DNA from: Kytococcus aerolatus
GTDB taxonomy: Bacteria; Actinomycetota; Actinomycetes; Actinomycetales; Dermatophilaceae
NCBI RefSeq assembly: GCF_900187395.1
Contig: NZ_FYEZ01000003.1
Location: forward strand, 62,001-126,000
Direction: 5' to 3'
DNA: 64,000 bases
Below, in pieces: positions 49,984-58,595 of the stretch. The position numbers and the translations under genes were made by a program. Within the stretch, counting starts at the first letter, position 1, and each line of letters begins with the position of its first letter. The notes under the pieces were generated by a model. That model was not told where the DNA came from. It did not search any database and saw only the letters and a list, made by a program, of their open reading frames with translations.

Positions 49984-51261
49984 GTGTCCACGATCGACCG
50001 TCGCACCATGCTGTTCACCGGAGGGGTCGGGGTGATCGGCACGAGCGTGCTCGGCACCTCCCCCGCCCAGGCCTGGGACATCGCCCGGCTGGGGTCGGCC
50101 ACGCTCCGCCCCGGGGACCGCGGGTGGTACGTCCGCATGCTGCAGTGGGCCCTGAACAAGGTCGGCAACGTGCCCACCCACGTCACCCTGGACAGCGTCT
50201 ACGGCACCACGACCACCCGGGCGGTCCGGGAGTTCCAGTCCCGGCAGGGCCTGCTCGTCGACGGGATCGCGGGCCCGAGCACCAAGCGCCGCCTCGACGC
50301 CCTGCTCGACGCCCACTACGGCGACGGTGACGGTGGGGGCGGGAGCGGGACCCGCTACCGCTCCCGCGGCGTCAACCTCCGCTCGGGGCCCGGCATGAGC
50401 CACGGCGTGGTGGGCTGGCTGGCCGCCGGCGAGGTGGTCACCGGCACCCGACTGAGCAGCGGCTGGGTGAAGATCGGCTCCCGCGGCTACGCGTGGCACA
50501 CCTACCTGGTGCCCGTCGGCGACGGCGCCCCCGACCCGACGCCCGGCTACCTGCCGCCGGTGACCTGGATCCCCTCCCCCGGCAGCGGTCTGCCCATCAA
50601 GCAGGGGTGGACGGGGACCCGGGTGAAGCTCGTCCTGCGCCAGCTCGGCATCGACCAGGGCCCGCTGATGCACCGGATGACCACGAGCGCCGTGCAGGCG
50701 GTGCAGCGCTTCCAGCGCTCCCGCGGCCTGGCGGCCGACGGCATCGTCGGGCTGAAGACCTGGACGGCCCTGGGGCTGTCCCGCTCGACCTACTCCCTCG
50801 ACGGGTGGCGGACCCAGCCCGCGCTGGGCCTCTCGGCCACGCGCTCGCAGCGGGTGGAGCAGATGATCGCCTTCGCCCGCTCCCAGCAGGGCGCGGACTA
50901 CACCTGGGGCGGCGCGGGCCCCTACCGCTACGGGTACGACTGCTCCGGCCTGGTGCTGCAGTCGATGTACTCGGCCGGCGCGAACCCGACCCCGATCACC
51001 GTGCGTCGGCACGCCTCCCCCGGGCACCGCACCTCGCGAGCCCTGTACGACCACCCGCAGCTGCCGCGCTTCGCGCTCTCGCAGCGCCGCCGCGGGGACC
51101 TGGTCTGGTACACGAACGCCTCGGGCTGGATCCAGCACGTGGCGATCTACCTGGGCAACGGGTACGTCGTGGACTCGATGTACTCGGTGAAGGTGCGCCG
51201 GGACTCGTCCCGCCTGCACGGCTTCTACCGCAAGGGCACCGTCAGCCGGGTCTTCGGCTGA
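49984..51261 (+). CDS. Secreted NlpC/P60 peptidase with two peptidoglycan-binding domains and SH3
   Basis: A 425-residue exported hydrolase. A Tat-like signal (DRRTMLFTGGVGVIG) ends near residue 30 with AQAW. Two peptidoglycan-binding_1 domains are at about 37-105 (GDRGWYVRMLQWALNKVG; FQSRQGLLVDGIAGPST) and 205-265 (FQRSRGLAADGIVGLKTW), with an SH3-like domain between them (RSRGVNLRSGPGMSHGVVGWL). The NlpC/P60 domain follows from 290, with the nucleophile C320 in GYDCSGLVLQSMY and His in WIQHVAIYLGNG. It would cut stem peptides. The GTG start has GGGAGG upstream. The 3' end forms a terminator. Confidence 0.91.
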   Translation: MSTIDRRTMLFTGGVGVIGTSVLGTSPAQAWDIARLGSATLRPGDRGWYVRMLQWALNKVGNVPTHVTLDSVYGTTTTRAVREFQSRQGLLVDGIAGPSTKRRLDALLDAHYGDGDGGGGSGTRYRSRGVNLRSGPGMSHGVVGWLAAGEVVTGTRLSSGWVKIGSRGYAWHTYLVPVGDGAPDPTPGYLPPVTWIPSPGSGLPIKQGWTGTRVKLVLRQLGIDQGPLMHRMTTSAVQAVQRFQRSRGLAADGIVGLKTWTALGLSRSTYSLDGWRTQPALGLSATRSQRVEQMIAFARSQQGADYTWGGAGPYRYGYDCSGLVLQSMYSAGANPTPITVRRHASPGHRTSRALYDHPQLPRFALSQRRRGDLVWYTNASGWIQHVAIYLGNGYVVDSMYSVKVRRDSSRLHGFYRKGTVSRVFG

Positions 51262-51269
51262 CGGTGCCC
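51234..51269 (+). terminator. Terminator overlapping the stop codon
   Basis: GGGCACCGTCAGCC (51234-51247) pairs perfectly with GGCTGACGGTGCCC (51256-51269) around an 8-base loop. The stem includes the last codons and the TGA of the NlpC/P60 gene. It is placed between convergent genes. Confidence 0.82.
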
Positions 51270-51288
51270 GCGGGGCCCCGCCGTCGCC

Positions 51289-52500
51289 TCAGCCGTCGGA
51301 GAGGACCTGCGCCCCGGCGAGGTAGCCGGAGACCATGACGCGGGCCACGGTGCCCACCAGCTCCGCCGGGGGCAGGAAGCGGGCGTCGTGGAGGCCGACG
51401 ACCCCGTCCTCGCCCTCCCGGCGTGTGCCGACGAAGGCCATGACCGCCGGCAGCCGGTCGGAGTAGAACGAGAAGTCGTCGGCCCCCATCGAGCGCATCG
51501 GGGCGGCGACGGGGACGCCGAGCTCCTCGAGCCAGGGGGTCATGTGCCCCACGAGGGCCTCGTCGTTGGCCAGCACGGGCATGGCCGGCGTCTGCTCCAC
51601 CTCGGCGACGACGCCGTGGGCCTCGGCGGTGCGGGTGGCCAGCGTCTCGATGGCCTCCTGGACGGCCGCGCGGTCGTCGGCGTCGACGGTGCGCAGGGTG
51701 CCGAGGATCCGCCCGGTCTCGGGCAGGACGTTGTCGGCCTCGGGGCCGGCCGAGAGGTGACCCACGGTCAGGACACAGGGGCGCATCGGGTCGACGGTGC
51801 GGCGCACCACCTCCTGGAGGCCCAGCGCGGTGGTGGCCACGGCGGCCATGACGTCCTGCCCCAGGTGGGGGTAGGCCCCGTGGCCACCGGTGCCACGGAA
51901 CCGGACGACGAAGGAGTCGGCGGCGGCGTTCACCACGCCCGCGCCGATCGCGACCTCGCCGAGCGGGACCCCGGCATGCACGTGAGCGCCGACGGCGACC
52001 CCGACCCGGTGCTCCTCGAGCCGGCCGCTGGCGGTGACGTCCACGGCGCCGAAGGGGTAGGACTCCTCACGGGGCTGCAGGAGGGGCACCAGACCGACCG
52101 GCAGGTCCGCCTCGAGGGTGCGGGCAGCACGGACCACGGCCACCAGCGCAGCCATGTGCACGTCGTGCCCGCAGGCGTGCATGGCCCCGGTGGTGGCGGC
52201 GAAGGGGGCACCGGTCTGCTCGGTCAGGGGCAGGGCGTCCATCTCGGCGCGGAGCATCACCGCGGGACCGTCGGGGCCGAGGCGGCCGATGCGCCCGGTC
52301 CCGGCGATCCGCTCCAGGTCCAGCTCCATCGCCTCGGCCAGGAGGGTGGCGGTGGGCTCCTCGTCGCCGGAGAGGTGGGGGTCGGCATGGACGCGCTCGC
52401 GCACCTGCTGGGCCGCGGGCAGCCCCTCCTCCAGCGCGGCCACCCATGCCTCGCGGAGGGCGGTGAGGGCGGTCGGGTCGGTCTGCGGGGAGGGGGCCAT
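51289..52500 (-). CDS. M20 family amidohydrolase
   Basis: A 403-residue M20D-type metallohydrolase (aminoacylase/hippuricase group). The metal-binding blocks are AEMDALPLTE, MHACGHDVHMAALV, LLQPREES and VHAGVPLG, with a dimerisation domain near FRGTGGHGAYPHLGQDVMAAV and a final MGADDFSFYSDRLPAVMAFVG. It removes acyl groups from amino acids or similar compounds. The ATG has a TAGGCT box 8 bases upstream (52509-52514). A second, diverged paralogue lies at 53267-54484. Confidence 0.9.
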   Translation of the reverse strand: MAPSPQTDPTALTALREAWVAALEEGLPAAQQVRERVHADPHLSGDEEPTATLLAEAMELDLERIAGTGRIGRLGPDGPAVMLRAEMDALPLTEQTGAPFAATTGAMHACGHDVHMAALVAVVRAARTLEADLPVGLVPLLQPREESYPFGAVDVTASGRLEEHRVGVAVGAHVHAGVPLGEVAIGAGVVNAAADSFVVRFRGTGGHGAYPHLGQDVMAAVATTALGLQEVVRRTVDPMRPCVLTVGHLSAGPEADNVLPETGRILGTLRTVDADDRAAVQEAIETLATRTAEAHGVVAEVEQTPAMPVLANDEALVGHMTPWLEELGVPVAAPMRSMGADDFSFYSDRLPAVMAFVGTRREGEDGVVGLHDARFLPPAELVGTVARVMVSGYLAGAQVLSDG

Positions 52501-52566
52501 GCCCCGGGAGCCTACGGGGGGAGGGGAGCTCGGGGGTCCGTCGGGAGGGTCGGCCGTCGGGAGGGG

Positions 52567-53172
52567 TCAGTCCTCGCCGAGGAGGGCGTTCATCTCCTTC
52601 ACCTCGGCGGTCTGGACGTCGAGCATGTGCTGGCCCAGGTCGGCCACGGACTCGGCGCCGGCGTTCTCCACGGCGTCCCTGGTCATGGCCATGGCGCCCT
52701 CGTGGTGCTCCCGCATGAGGCGCAGGAAGGTCTCCTCGGCCTGCTCGCCGTCGAGCCCTCCCAGCCGGTCGAGCTGCTCCGGGGGGAGCATGCCGTTGGC
52801 CACGTGGGTGGAGTGGAAGCGCATGGCCTCCTGCTCGCCGAGCGCCTCGGCCCACTGGCGCATCACGTCGATCTCCTCGGCCTGGCCGGCCCGGATGCGC
52901 CGGGCCAGGTCCCGGGTCTCCGCGGAGACGCCCTCGGCGGCCAGGAGGTCGTCGGACATGGTCACGGCCTGCTCGTGGTGCGGGGTCATCATGCCCAGGA
53001 AGTGCACGTCGGAGGCGTTCGCGTCCTGGCGGGAGGGGGTGGCCAGGGCGGAGGGGTCCAACTCGGCGCTCTCGCTGGAGCTGCTGCGGGGCTCCCCGCC
53101 CGTGCCGCACGAGGCCGTGGCGAGCGCCAGCATCGTGGCGAGGGCTGCGGTCCAGGGCGCGCGGGAGATCAT
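52567..53172 (-). CDS. DUF305 lipoprotein
   Basis: A 201-residue lipoprotein with the lipobox ATASC (C22). The DUF305 region has HFLGMMTPHHEQAVTMSDDLLA and FLRLMREHHEGAMAMTRDAV, two Met/His-rich helices that probably bind copper or another metal. Members are linked to copper handling in some bacteria, but the role is not settled. A TACCCT box lies 6 bases before the ATG (53179-53184). It lies between the two amidohydrolase genes. Confidence 0.9.
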   Translation of the reverse strand: MISRAPWTAALATMLALATASCGTGGEPRSSSSESAELDPSALATPSRQDANASDVHFLGMMTPHHEQAVTMSDDLLAAEGVSAETRDLARRIRAGQAEEIDVMRQWAEALGEQEAMRFHSTHVANGMLPPEQLDRLGGLDGEQAEETFLRLMREHHEGAMAMTRDAVENAGAESVADLGQHMLDVQTAEVKEMNALLGED

Positions 53173-53266
53173 GGCGGGAGGGTAGTGCCGGACGCTGGAA
53201 GGACGCTGGACGGCCGGACCGCCGGGACGACCGCGCAGCCGTCAGCGGGTGACTAGCGTGCTGGGC

Positions 53267-54484
53267 ATGGATGCCCTGGACGCCCTGCTGCAGCCTCTGG
53301 ACGAGCTCACCGGCTGGCAGGAGGAGCTCTACCGCGACCTGCACGCCCACCCGGAGCTCTCCATGCAGGAGGAGCGGACGGCCGGCATCGTGGCGCAGAC
53401 GCTCGAGGAGAACGGGTTCACGGTGCACCGCCTCGGCGGGGGCGTGGTGGGCGTGCTGGAGAACGGTGCCGGGCCGCGGGTGCTGGTGCGGGCGGACATG
53501 GACGGCCTGCCGGTGCGGGAGGAGACCGGGTTGGAGTACGCCTCGACGGCCACTCAGGTGGACCGGGAGGGGGTCGAGCAGCCGGTGATGCACGCCTGCG
53601 GGCACGACGTGCACGTGGCGGCCGGGCTGGCCGCGGCCCGGCTCGTGGCCCGCGGGCGGGAGCACTGGTCCGGCACCTACGTGGCCCTCTTCCAGCCGGG
53701 CGAGGAGACCGCCGAGGGGGCGCGGGCGATGCTGGAGGACGGTCTGGCCGAGGTGGTGGGGCCGGTGGACGTGGCCCTGGCGCAGCACGTGCTCACCGAC
53801 CCGGTGGCCGGGGAGGTGATGGTCTCGGCGGGGCCGGTGCTCTCGACGGCGCAGTCGGTGGAGATCACGGTGCACGGGAAGGGTTCGCACGGGTCGATGC
53901 CGCACCTGGGGGTGGACCCGGTGGTGCTGGCCAGCAGCATCGTGCTGCGGCTGCAGACGCTGGTGGCGCGGGAGATCGCGCCGGGCGACTTCGGGGTGGT
54001 GACGGTGGGGAGCGTGCAGGCCGGCGGGTCGGCGAACGTCATCCCCGACTCGGCGCGGCTGCTGGTGAACGTGCGCGCCTACTCCGAGGGGGTGCGGGAG
54101 CAGCTGGTGGAGGGCATCGAGCGGATCGTGCGGGCCGAGTGCGCGGCCTCCGGCAGCCCGCGCGAGCCGGAGCTCGTGCACAGCGCCCGGTACCCGCTCA
54201 CGGAGAACGACCCGGCGGCGACCGCGCGGGTGCGGGAGGCCTTCGTGGGGCGCTTCGGGGAGGCGGCGGTGCACGACATGCCGCCGCAGACGGCCTCGGA
54301 GGACTTCTCCCTGGTGCCGCGGGAGCTGGGGGTGCCGTCGGTCTACTGGGGATTCGGCGGGTTCACCGCCGGGCGGGAGCCGGTGGCCAACCACAACCCG
54401 GGCTTCGCGCCGGACGTGCAGCCGACCCTGCGCACCGGGGCCGAGGCGCTGGTGGCTGCCGCCGGGGCGTGGCTGGTGGGGTGA
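53267..54484 (+). CDS. M20 family amidohydrolase
   Basis: A 405-residue M20D amidohydrolase. Seen are YRDLHAHPELSMQEERTA, RADMDGLPVREETG, VMHACGHDVHVAAGLAA, LFQPGEETAEGARAML and GKGSHGSMPHLGVDPVVLA; the last metal block is PQTASEDFSLVPRELG. It is of the aminobenzoyl-glutamate or hippurate hydrolase type. The ATG at 53267 was preferred to the GTG 18 bases earlier because TAGCGT lies 7 bases upstream (53254-53259), giving a leaderless mRNA. The 3' end is 48 bases from the first CRISPR repeat. Confidence 0.91.
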   Translation: MDALDALLQPLDELTGWQEELYRDLHAHPELSMQEERTAGIVAQTLEENGFTVHRLGGGVVGVLENGAGPRVLVRADMDGLPVREETGLEYASTATQVDREGVEQPVMHACGHDVHVAAGLAAARLVARGREHWSGTYVALFQPGEETAEGARAMLEDGLAEVVGPVDVALAQHVLTDPVAGEVMVSAGPVLSTAQSVEITVHGKGSHGSMPHLGVDPVVLASSIVLRLQTLVAREIAPGDFGVVTVGSVQAGGSANVIPDSARLLVNVRAYSEGVREQLVEGIERIVRAECAASGSPREPELVHSARYPLTENDPAATARVREAFVGRFGEAAVHDMPPQTASEDFSLVPRELGVPSVYWGFGGFTAGREPVANHNPGFAPDVQPTLRTGAEALVAAAGAWLVG

Positions 54485-54532
54485 GGGGGCTCGGAGCTCG
54501 CGCCGTTCAGGAACTCCTGTCCCTTCTGGACC

Positions 54533-55842
54533 GGGTCATCCCCGCATGCGCGGGGAGCACACCTCGAACAAGGGCGCCACCGGCCCGTGGCAGGGGTCAT
54601 CCTCGCATGCGCGGGGAGCACTCGGAGGCGCGGAAGGCCAAGGAGCGGGACTACGGGTCATCCCCGCATGCGCGGGGAGCACCTGCTCGGCCCAGTTGGT
54701 GTGGTCGGGGTGCTGGGGGTCATCCCCGCATGCGCGGGGAGCACATCGACAGGCACGGCTTTGCGTGGCAGCGCAACGGGTCATCCCCGCATGCGCGGGG
54801 AGCACACCGACAGGCACGGCTTTGCGTGGCAGCGCAACGGGTCATCCCCGCATGCGCGGGGAGCACCGGGTCGCGCGGGCCAGCTCGCGGTTGTCGACCG
54901 GGTCATCCCCGCATGCGCGGGGAGCACATCCTCGGCGTCGACCCGACCAACGGCGACAACGGGTCATCCCCGCATGCGCGGGGAGCACCCCCAGAGACGG
55001 AGGTGCTCTCGCCCGGACTCCGGGTCATCCCCGCATGCGCGGGGAGCACAGCCAGACGATCCAGAGGTTGCAGTAGGGGCCCGGGTCATCCCCGCATGCG
55101 CGGGGAGCACGCCCCCACTGGCACCACGGGCGCCCTGACCGGAGGGTCATCCCCGCATGCGCGGGGAGCACTTCACCGCCGACCAACCCAGCCGCGCAGC
55201 ACCCGGGTCATCCCCGCATGCGCGGGGAGCACCACCCGATGATCTGTCAATGGTCCGGTCGCTCAGGGTCATCCCCGCATGCGCGGGGAGCACTGAGCGG
55301 GCGCAGATCGACCACTTGTGGGATCGGGGTCATCCCCGCATGCGCGGGGAGCACCATGGCGTGGGTGGTCGTCGTGATCTGTAGTGGGGGTCATCCCCGC
55401 ATGCGCGGGGAGCACCAGCCTTGGACTCGCCCGAGATACCCCGGCGCAGGGTCATCCCCGCATGCGCGGGGAGCACGCCCTGCGCTCGCGCTCCGCAGCC
55501 TTACGGGCCGGGTCATCCCCGCATGCGCGGGGAGCACGCGCGCGTGGTTGCTGGCGCGGTCATGTCCGCGGGGTCATCCCCGCATGCGCGGGGAGCACGC
55601 ACCACTAATCCGCATCCACGACGCCGGCGACGGGTCATCCCCGCATGCGCGGGGAGCACCCCCAACGGAGGCACCTACCGGTGGACCGACCCGGGTCATC
55701 CCCGCATGCGCGGGGAGCACACGGTGACGGACAGACCGGGCTCCCCATACCACGGGTCATCCCCGCATGCGCGGGGAGCACGAGGCCGGCGTCTTGGATG
55801 CCGTCTAGGCAGGCGGGTCATCCCCGCATGCGCGGGGAGCAC
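54533..55842 (-). CRISPR. Type I-E CRISPR array, 22 repeats and 21 spacers
   Basis: Twenty-two copies of a 28-base repeat (plus-strand form starts GGGTCATCCCCGCATGCGCG and ends GGGAGCAC) alternate with 21 spacers, mostly 33 bases long. The minus-strand form, GTGCTCCCCGCGCATGCGGG and so on, is the actinobacterial I-E repeat with its crRNA stem CCCCGC/GCGGGG. The array is read from right to left, with cas2e next to the leader. The second repeat from the left (54594-54621) has a C-to-T change, as is usual at the leader-distal end. Spacers at 54745-54777 and 54806-54838 differ by one base. Confidence 0.98.
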
Positions 55843-55892
55843 ACTAGAAATTCGGCCTACTACCGCGGGGCCGTTCTCCGGTGGAGATGATT
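55843..55892 (-). promoter_or_regulatory. Short CRISPR leader
   Basis: Only 50 bases separate the cas2e stop from the first repeat. On the minus strand the region nearest the repeat reads GAATTTCTAGT and is AT-richer than its surroundings. The leader probably extends into the 3' end of cas2e, since integration and promoter signals usually need more space. Confidence 0.6.
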
Positions 55893-56264
55893 TTAGATGA
55901 ACTTGGTCCGCCGGCGACGCTTCCGCGGGCGGCTTGGCCCCGGAGTAACGGATCCTTCGTGATGCGGCCGGGCCCCGCCCCCTTCCTCGGTGATCACTGG
56001 GCGCCGCATGAGGGTCAGCCCTTCGAAGTCGACGGGGTCCCAGTCGTGGCCCAGCGTCTCGAAGCGAAGGCCCTGCTCCGTGTCAGCGGCGTAGACCAGC
56101 AGGGCCCGCCCCACCTCCATGTACTCCCCCACGCGTTCCCACATCAGCTCCCGCACACGAGTGCTGACCTGGCCCACAAAGACCCCGGGGCTGATCTCTA
56201 GGAGCCAGCGCGTCAGGTGTCCTCGCAACCCCGGCGGCACTGCCGTCAGCACAAGGACTACCAC
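55893..56264 (-). CDS. cas2e: CRISPR-associated Cas2e
   Basis: A 123-residue subunit of the Cas1-Cas2 integrase that builds new spacers into the array. The Cas2e core reads LVLTAVPPGLRGHLTRWLLEISPGVFVGQVSTRVRELMWERV and ends near residue 90 (EGLTLMRRPV). About 33 more residues follow, Pro-rich and ending in a very basic RPRKRRRRTKF. E. coli Cas2 is about 94 residues, so this tail is extra. The start is a GTG (56262-56264), overlapping the cas1e stop by 7 bases. The gene ends beside the leader. Confidence 0.94.
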   Translation of the reverse strand: MVVLVLTAVPPGLRGHLTRWLLEISPGVFVGQVSTRVRELMWERVGEYMEVGRALLVYAADTEQGLRFETLGHDWDPVDFEGLTLMRRPVITEEGGGARPHHEGSVTPGPSRPRKRRRRTKFI

Positions 56265-57208
56265 GGCACCACGTCCTGCAGGCGGCCTCCGGCGACTGGC
56301 TCCTGGTTCTCATCCCACAGGTAGATGACCTGCCCACCGAGCACAGGGTCGTCCAGCTCCTCTCCCGGCATGAGGAGATCCTTGAGATCTCGAGCACACC
56401 GACTCAAGAGGTTCCCGTCCTTCTGCAGATCCCGGAAGCGTCTGCGGACCAGGCCCTCGACCTCGTCGTCCGGATCGGCATCGGCGGCCACGTCGAAGGC
56501 CAGCGGGATCGTGAACTCAGCCTTGTAGAGATCCGCCAGGTCGTGGACGAAGGACTGGGTGTGGCCCGTGTGCACCACCCCCAGGTGCGGCGAGCAGCCC
56601 ATCGCCACCACGGCAGCGTGCACCACTCCGTAGAGCGCGTGGTTGGCCGCCGAGAGGGAACGATTGACCGGGTCTCCACCGGCGAAGTCATTCGGGTCAT
56701 AGCTCCGCCCCGTCCACGGCACACCAGTGCGTGCAGCCTCCTCCCGGTACAGCCGCCGCACCCTGGCACCCTCACGTCCTCTCAGCTGTTGCATGGATGC
56801 CCGGGTGACGTCCTCCCCTGGGAACCTCCGGCCGTACATGCGGCGGGCAAGATCCAGGCGCCGCCGCTGATGGCTGACGACGGCTGCCTGCCGCTCCAAG
56901 AGGGCGGTCCGGGTGGACAGCCCCTGCCCGTGGGCGTAGTAGCGCACTCCTGCCTCACCCACCCACACCATCGTGCTGGCACTGTCGGCCATGAGTGCCA
57001 TAGCGGCATGGGTGACGGAGGCCCCGGGCCCCACGAGGACACATGACACCGCAGCCATCGGGATATGGACTACACCTTCCACAGTCGTCGCCGTGAGGGC
57101 GTTTCCTGCCCGGTTGATCACACACCGTTCCAGGTAGAGGAACGAGATCCGATCCTCCAAACGCACCAGCTCAGGGACCCGGGCATTCCTCCGCCCGACA
57201 GTGCTCAC
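56258..57208 (-). CDS. cas1e: CRISPR-associated Cas1e integrase
   Basis: A 316-residue Cas1 of the I-E type. The catalytic triad is visible as E146 (LRGREGARVRRLY), H203 (VVHTGHTQSFVHD) and D216 (DLADLY), the counterparts of E. coli E141, H208 and D221. The SLSAANHALYGVVHA segment is highly typical. With Cas2e it inserts new spacers at the leader end. The GTG start (57206-57208) overlaps the cas6e stop in a GTGA, excluding the longer frame. Confidence 0.97.
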   Translation of the reverse strand: MSTVGRRNARVPELVRLEDRISFLYLERCVINRAGNALTATTVEGVVHIPMAAVSCVLVGPGASVTHAAMALMADSASTMVWVGEAGVRYYAHGQGLSTRTALLERQAAVVSHQRRRLDLARRMYGRRFPGEDVTRASMQQLRGREGARVRRLYREEAARTGVPWTGRSYDPNDFAGGDPVNRSLSAANHALYGVVHAAVVAMGCSPHLGVVHTGHTQSFVHDLADLYKAEFTIPLAFDVAADADPDDEVEGLVRRRFRDLQKDGNLLSRCARDLKDLLMPGEELDDPVLGGQVIYLWDENQEPVAGGRLQDVVPW

Positions 57209-57882
57209 GTTCGCCGGCGGGCCAGAGTCATCAGCCCGCACCCGTAGGCCTTGCCCCGGCCCATTCCCGACAGAAGGTGGGTGCGCAGGGCGTCCACATC
57301 CGTGACCTGAAGAACCCCCGCATAGGTCACCTGAGCCAACGTGACAGAGGATCCCTTGCGTCCGAACTGGCGCGTTCGCCGCCCGATCACCGTATGGGTG
57401 AGGTCACCATCCTCGGCGGTCTCTCCTCCGTCAGCCTCAAGAACGGTGAAGCCCCACCCGGACGACTTGGTCGCCAACCAGCGTGCCTGCTGGGCCACGG
57501 AAACATGCGCTGTGGGCTTGGTGTCCTTCTGGTCGGGCCGGGTTCGCACGGAGTGAACCGGATTGGCCGTCAACCGAAACTGCCAGTGCTGCCCGGCGGT
57601 CAAGCCCTCCAGGAAGCGGTCGTAGGACGCTGTGGTCCACGGGGTCGTGGACGGCCAGCCAGCTTCCTCCACCACGTGGGTGAGGTCCGGCGGAGTAGCA
57701 CTCGTCAGGTACAGGGTGACGCTGTCCCCTTCCTCGTCGACCCTCCAGAGGTTCCGGTGAGCCGCTTCGTCACCTGGAGGGAAGCTCGACTCGACGGCAG
57801 CGTGCATTCGCTGGGGGCTGGCCAGCAGGTGCCGCGCCCCGCGACGCCGGGGGTTGAGGTGCAAACGGGTCAGGTAGCTCAC
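57205..57882 (-). CDS. cas6e: CRISPR RNA endonuclease Cas6e
   Basis: A 225-residue RAMP protein that cuts pre-crRNA at the repeat stem and stays bound to its 3' end in Cascade. The catalytic His is H27 in ASPQRMHAAV. The glycine-rich loop near the C-terminus is GMGRGKAYGCGLMTLA. Two ferredoxin-like folds span the length, which is usual for Cas6e. The ATG overlaps the cas5e stop in an ATGA. Confidence 0.96.
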   Translation of the reverse strand: MSYLTRLHLNPRRRGARHLLASPQRMHAAVESSFPPGDEAAHRNLWRVDEEGDSVTLYLTSATPPDLTHVVEEAGWPSTTPWTTASYDRFLEGLTAGQHWQFRLTANPVHSVRTRPDQKDTKPTAHVSVAQQARWLATKSSGWGFTVLEADGGETAEDGDLTHTVIGRRTRQFGRKGSSVTLAQVTYAGVLQVTDVDALRTHLLSGMGRGKAYGCGLMTLARRRT

Positions 57883-58595
57883 AGCAGCTCCGCGATGGGG
57901 TCATGGGGCGAGGCTGTGCGAGCCTCGGTCCCCGCAGGGTTGGTGACGTCGACGAAGGTCCGGATGACCGACCGCCAGCCGAACTCCCGACGACGAGGGT
58001 CGAACGACACCGGGACATCCGGCTCGCGCGAGGTGCTCTTCTCCCCGGGGCGGGCATCTCGGACGACCTGGCAGCTGACCGTTCGAGCCCGCCGTCGCGC
58101 AAGCCGTTCCGGCCCGAGCCAGGGATGCGCCTCCAGAACCTCTTCCAGCGCCCCCGGCGCAACGGGCAGCCCGACCGGCCGGTCCGGCGGACACGAGCGA
58201 CGCCCCAGGAACAGGGGGAACCGCGGAGACCTCACCGCCCGACTCAGTTCGTCCACCAGGCCCTCTGGCCCCTCGACGACCGCCAGATACACAGCATCCG
58301 CCACGTAGAAGCGCTCCGAGAGCGGCATCCTCACATCGCTCCCTCGTCCCTGCGCCGGGCGCACAGCCGTTTGGAAGTCACGGATGAGGCGACCCGGATG
58401 ATCCACCCTCACCCCGAAGGCCAGCCCGGCGAGATCGCTGATCTCCTCCGTGCGCCGCCGCCCCTGTGCAGCGGCAAGCAGCCCCAGGACCCCGGACTTG
58501 GAGGGCTCCATGGCCGTGTCGCGCCGTGGGAAACGACTCGTGGTCCCCCACGCGTGCATCGGGCCGGACAGGACCAGCGGGAGACAAGCCGTCAC
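57879..58595 (-). CDS. cas5e: Cascade subunit Cas5e
   Basis: A 238-residue RAMP subunit that holds the 5' handle of the crRNA. The N-terminus has LPLVLSGPMHAWGTTSRFPRRDTAMEPSKSGVLGLLAAAQGRRR, the Cas5 signature. Also typical are TAVRPAQGRG and LFLGRRSCPPDRPV. The start is a GTG (58593-58595) overlapping the cas7e stop in a GTGA; the longer frame adds an Arg/Gly-rich stretch that is not conserved. It is coupled on both sides. Confidence 0.95.
   Translation of the reverse strand: MTACLPLVLSGPMHAWGTTSRFPRRDTAMEPSKSGVLGLLAAAQGRRRTEEISDLAGLAFGVRVDHPGRLIRDFQTAVRPAQGRGSDVRMPLSERFYVADAVYLAVVEGPEGLVDELSRAVRSPRFPLFLGRRSCPPDRPVGLPVAPGALEEVLEAHPWLGPERLARRRARTVSCQVVRDARPGEKSTSREPDVPVSFDPRRREFGWRSVIRTFVDVTNPAGTEARTASPHDPIAELL

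Noticed and set aside
54485-54532. A second CRISPR leader on the left side of the array
   Set aside because: The left end has the mutated repeat and lacks an AT-rich stretch; cas1e and cas2e lie on the right, so the leader is on the right.
54139-55900. Several plus-strand frames across the array give repetitive peptides of the type GSSPHARGA/VIPACAGST/GHPRMRGEH
   Set aside because: They are translations of the CRISPR repeats in three frames; the array is non-coding and is transcribed on the other strand.
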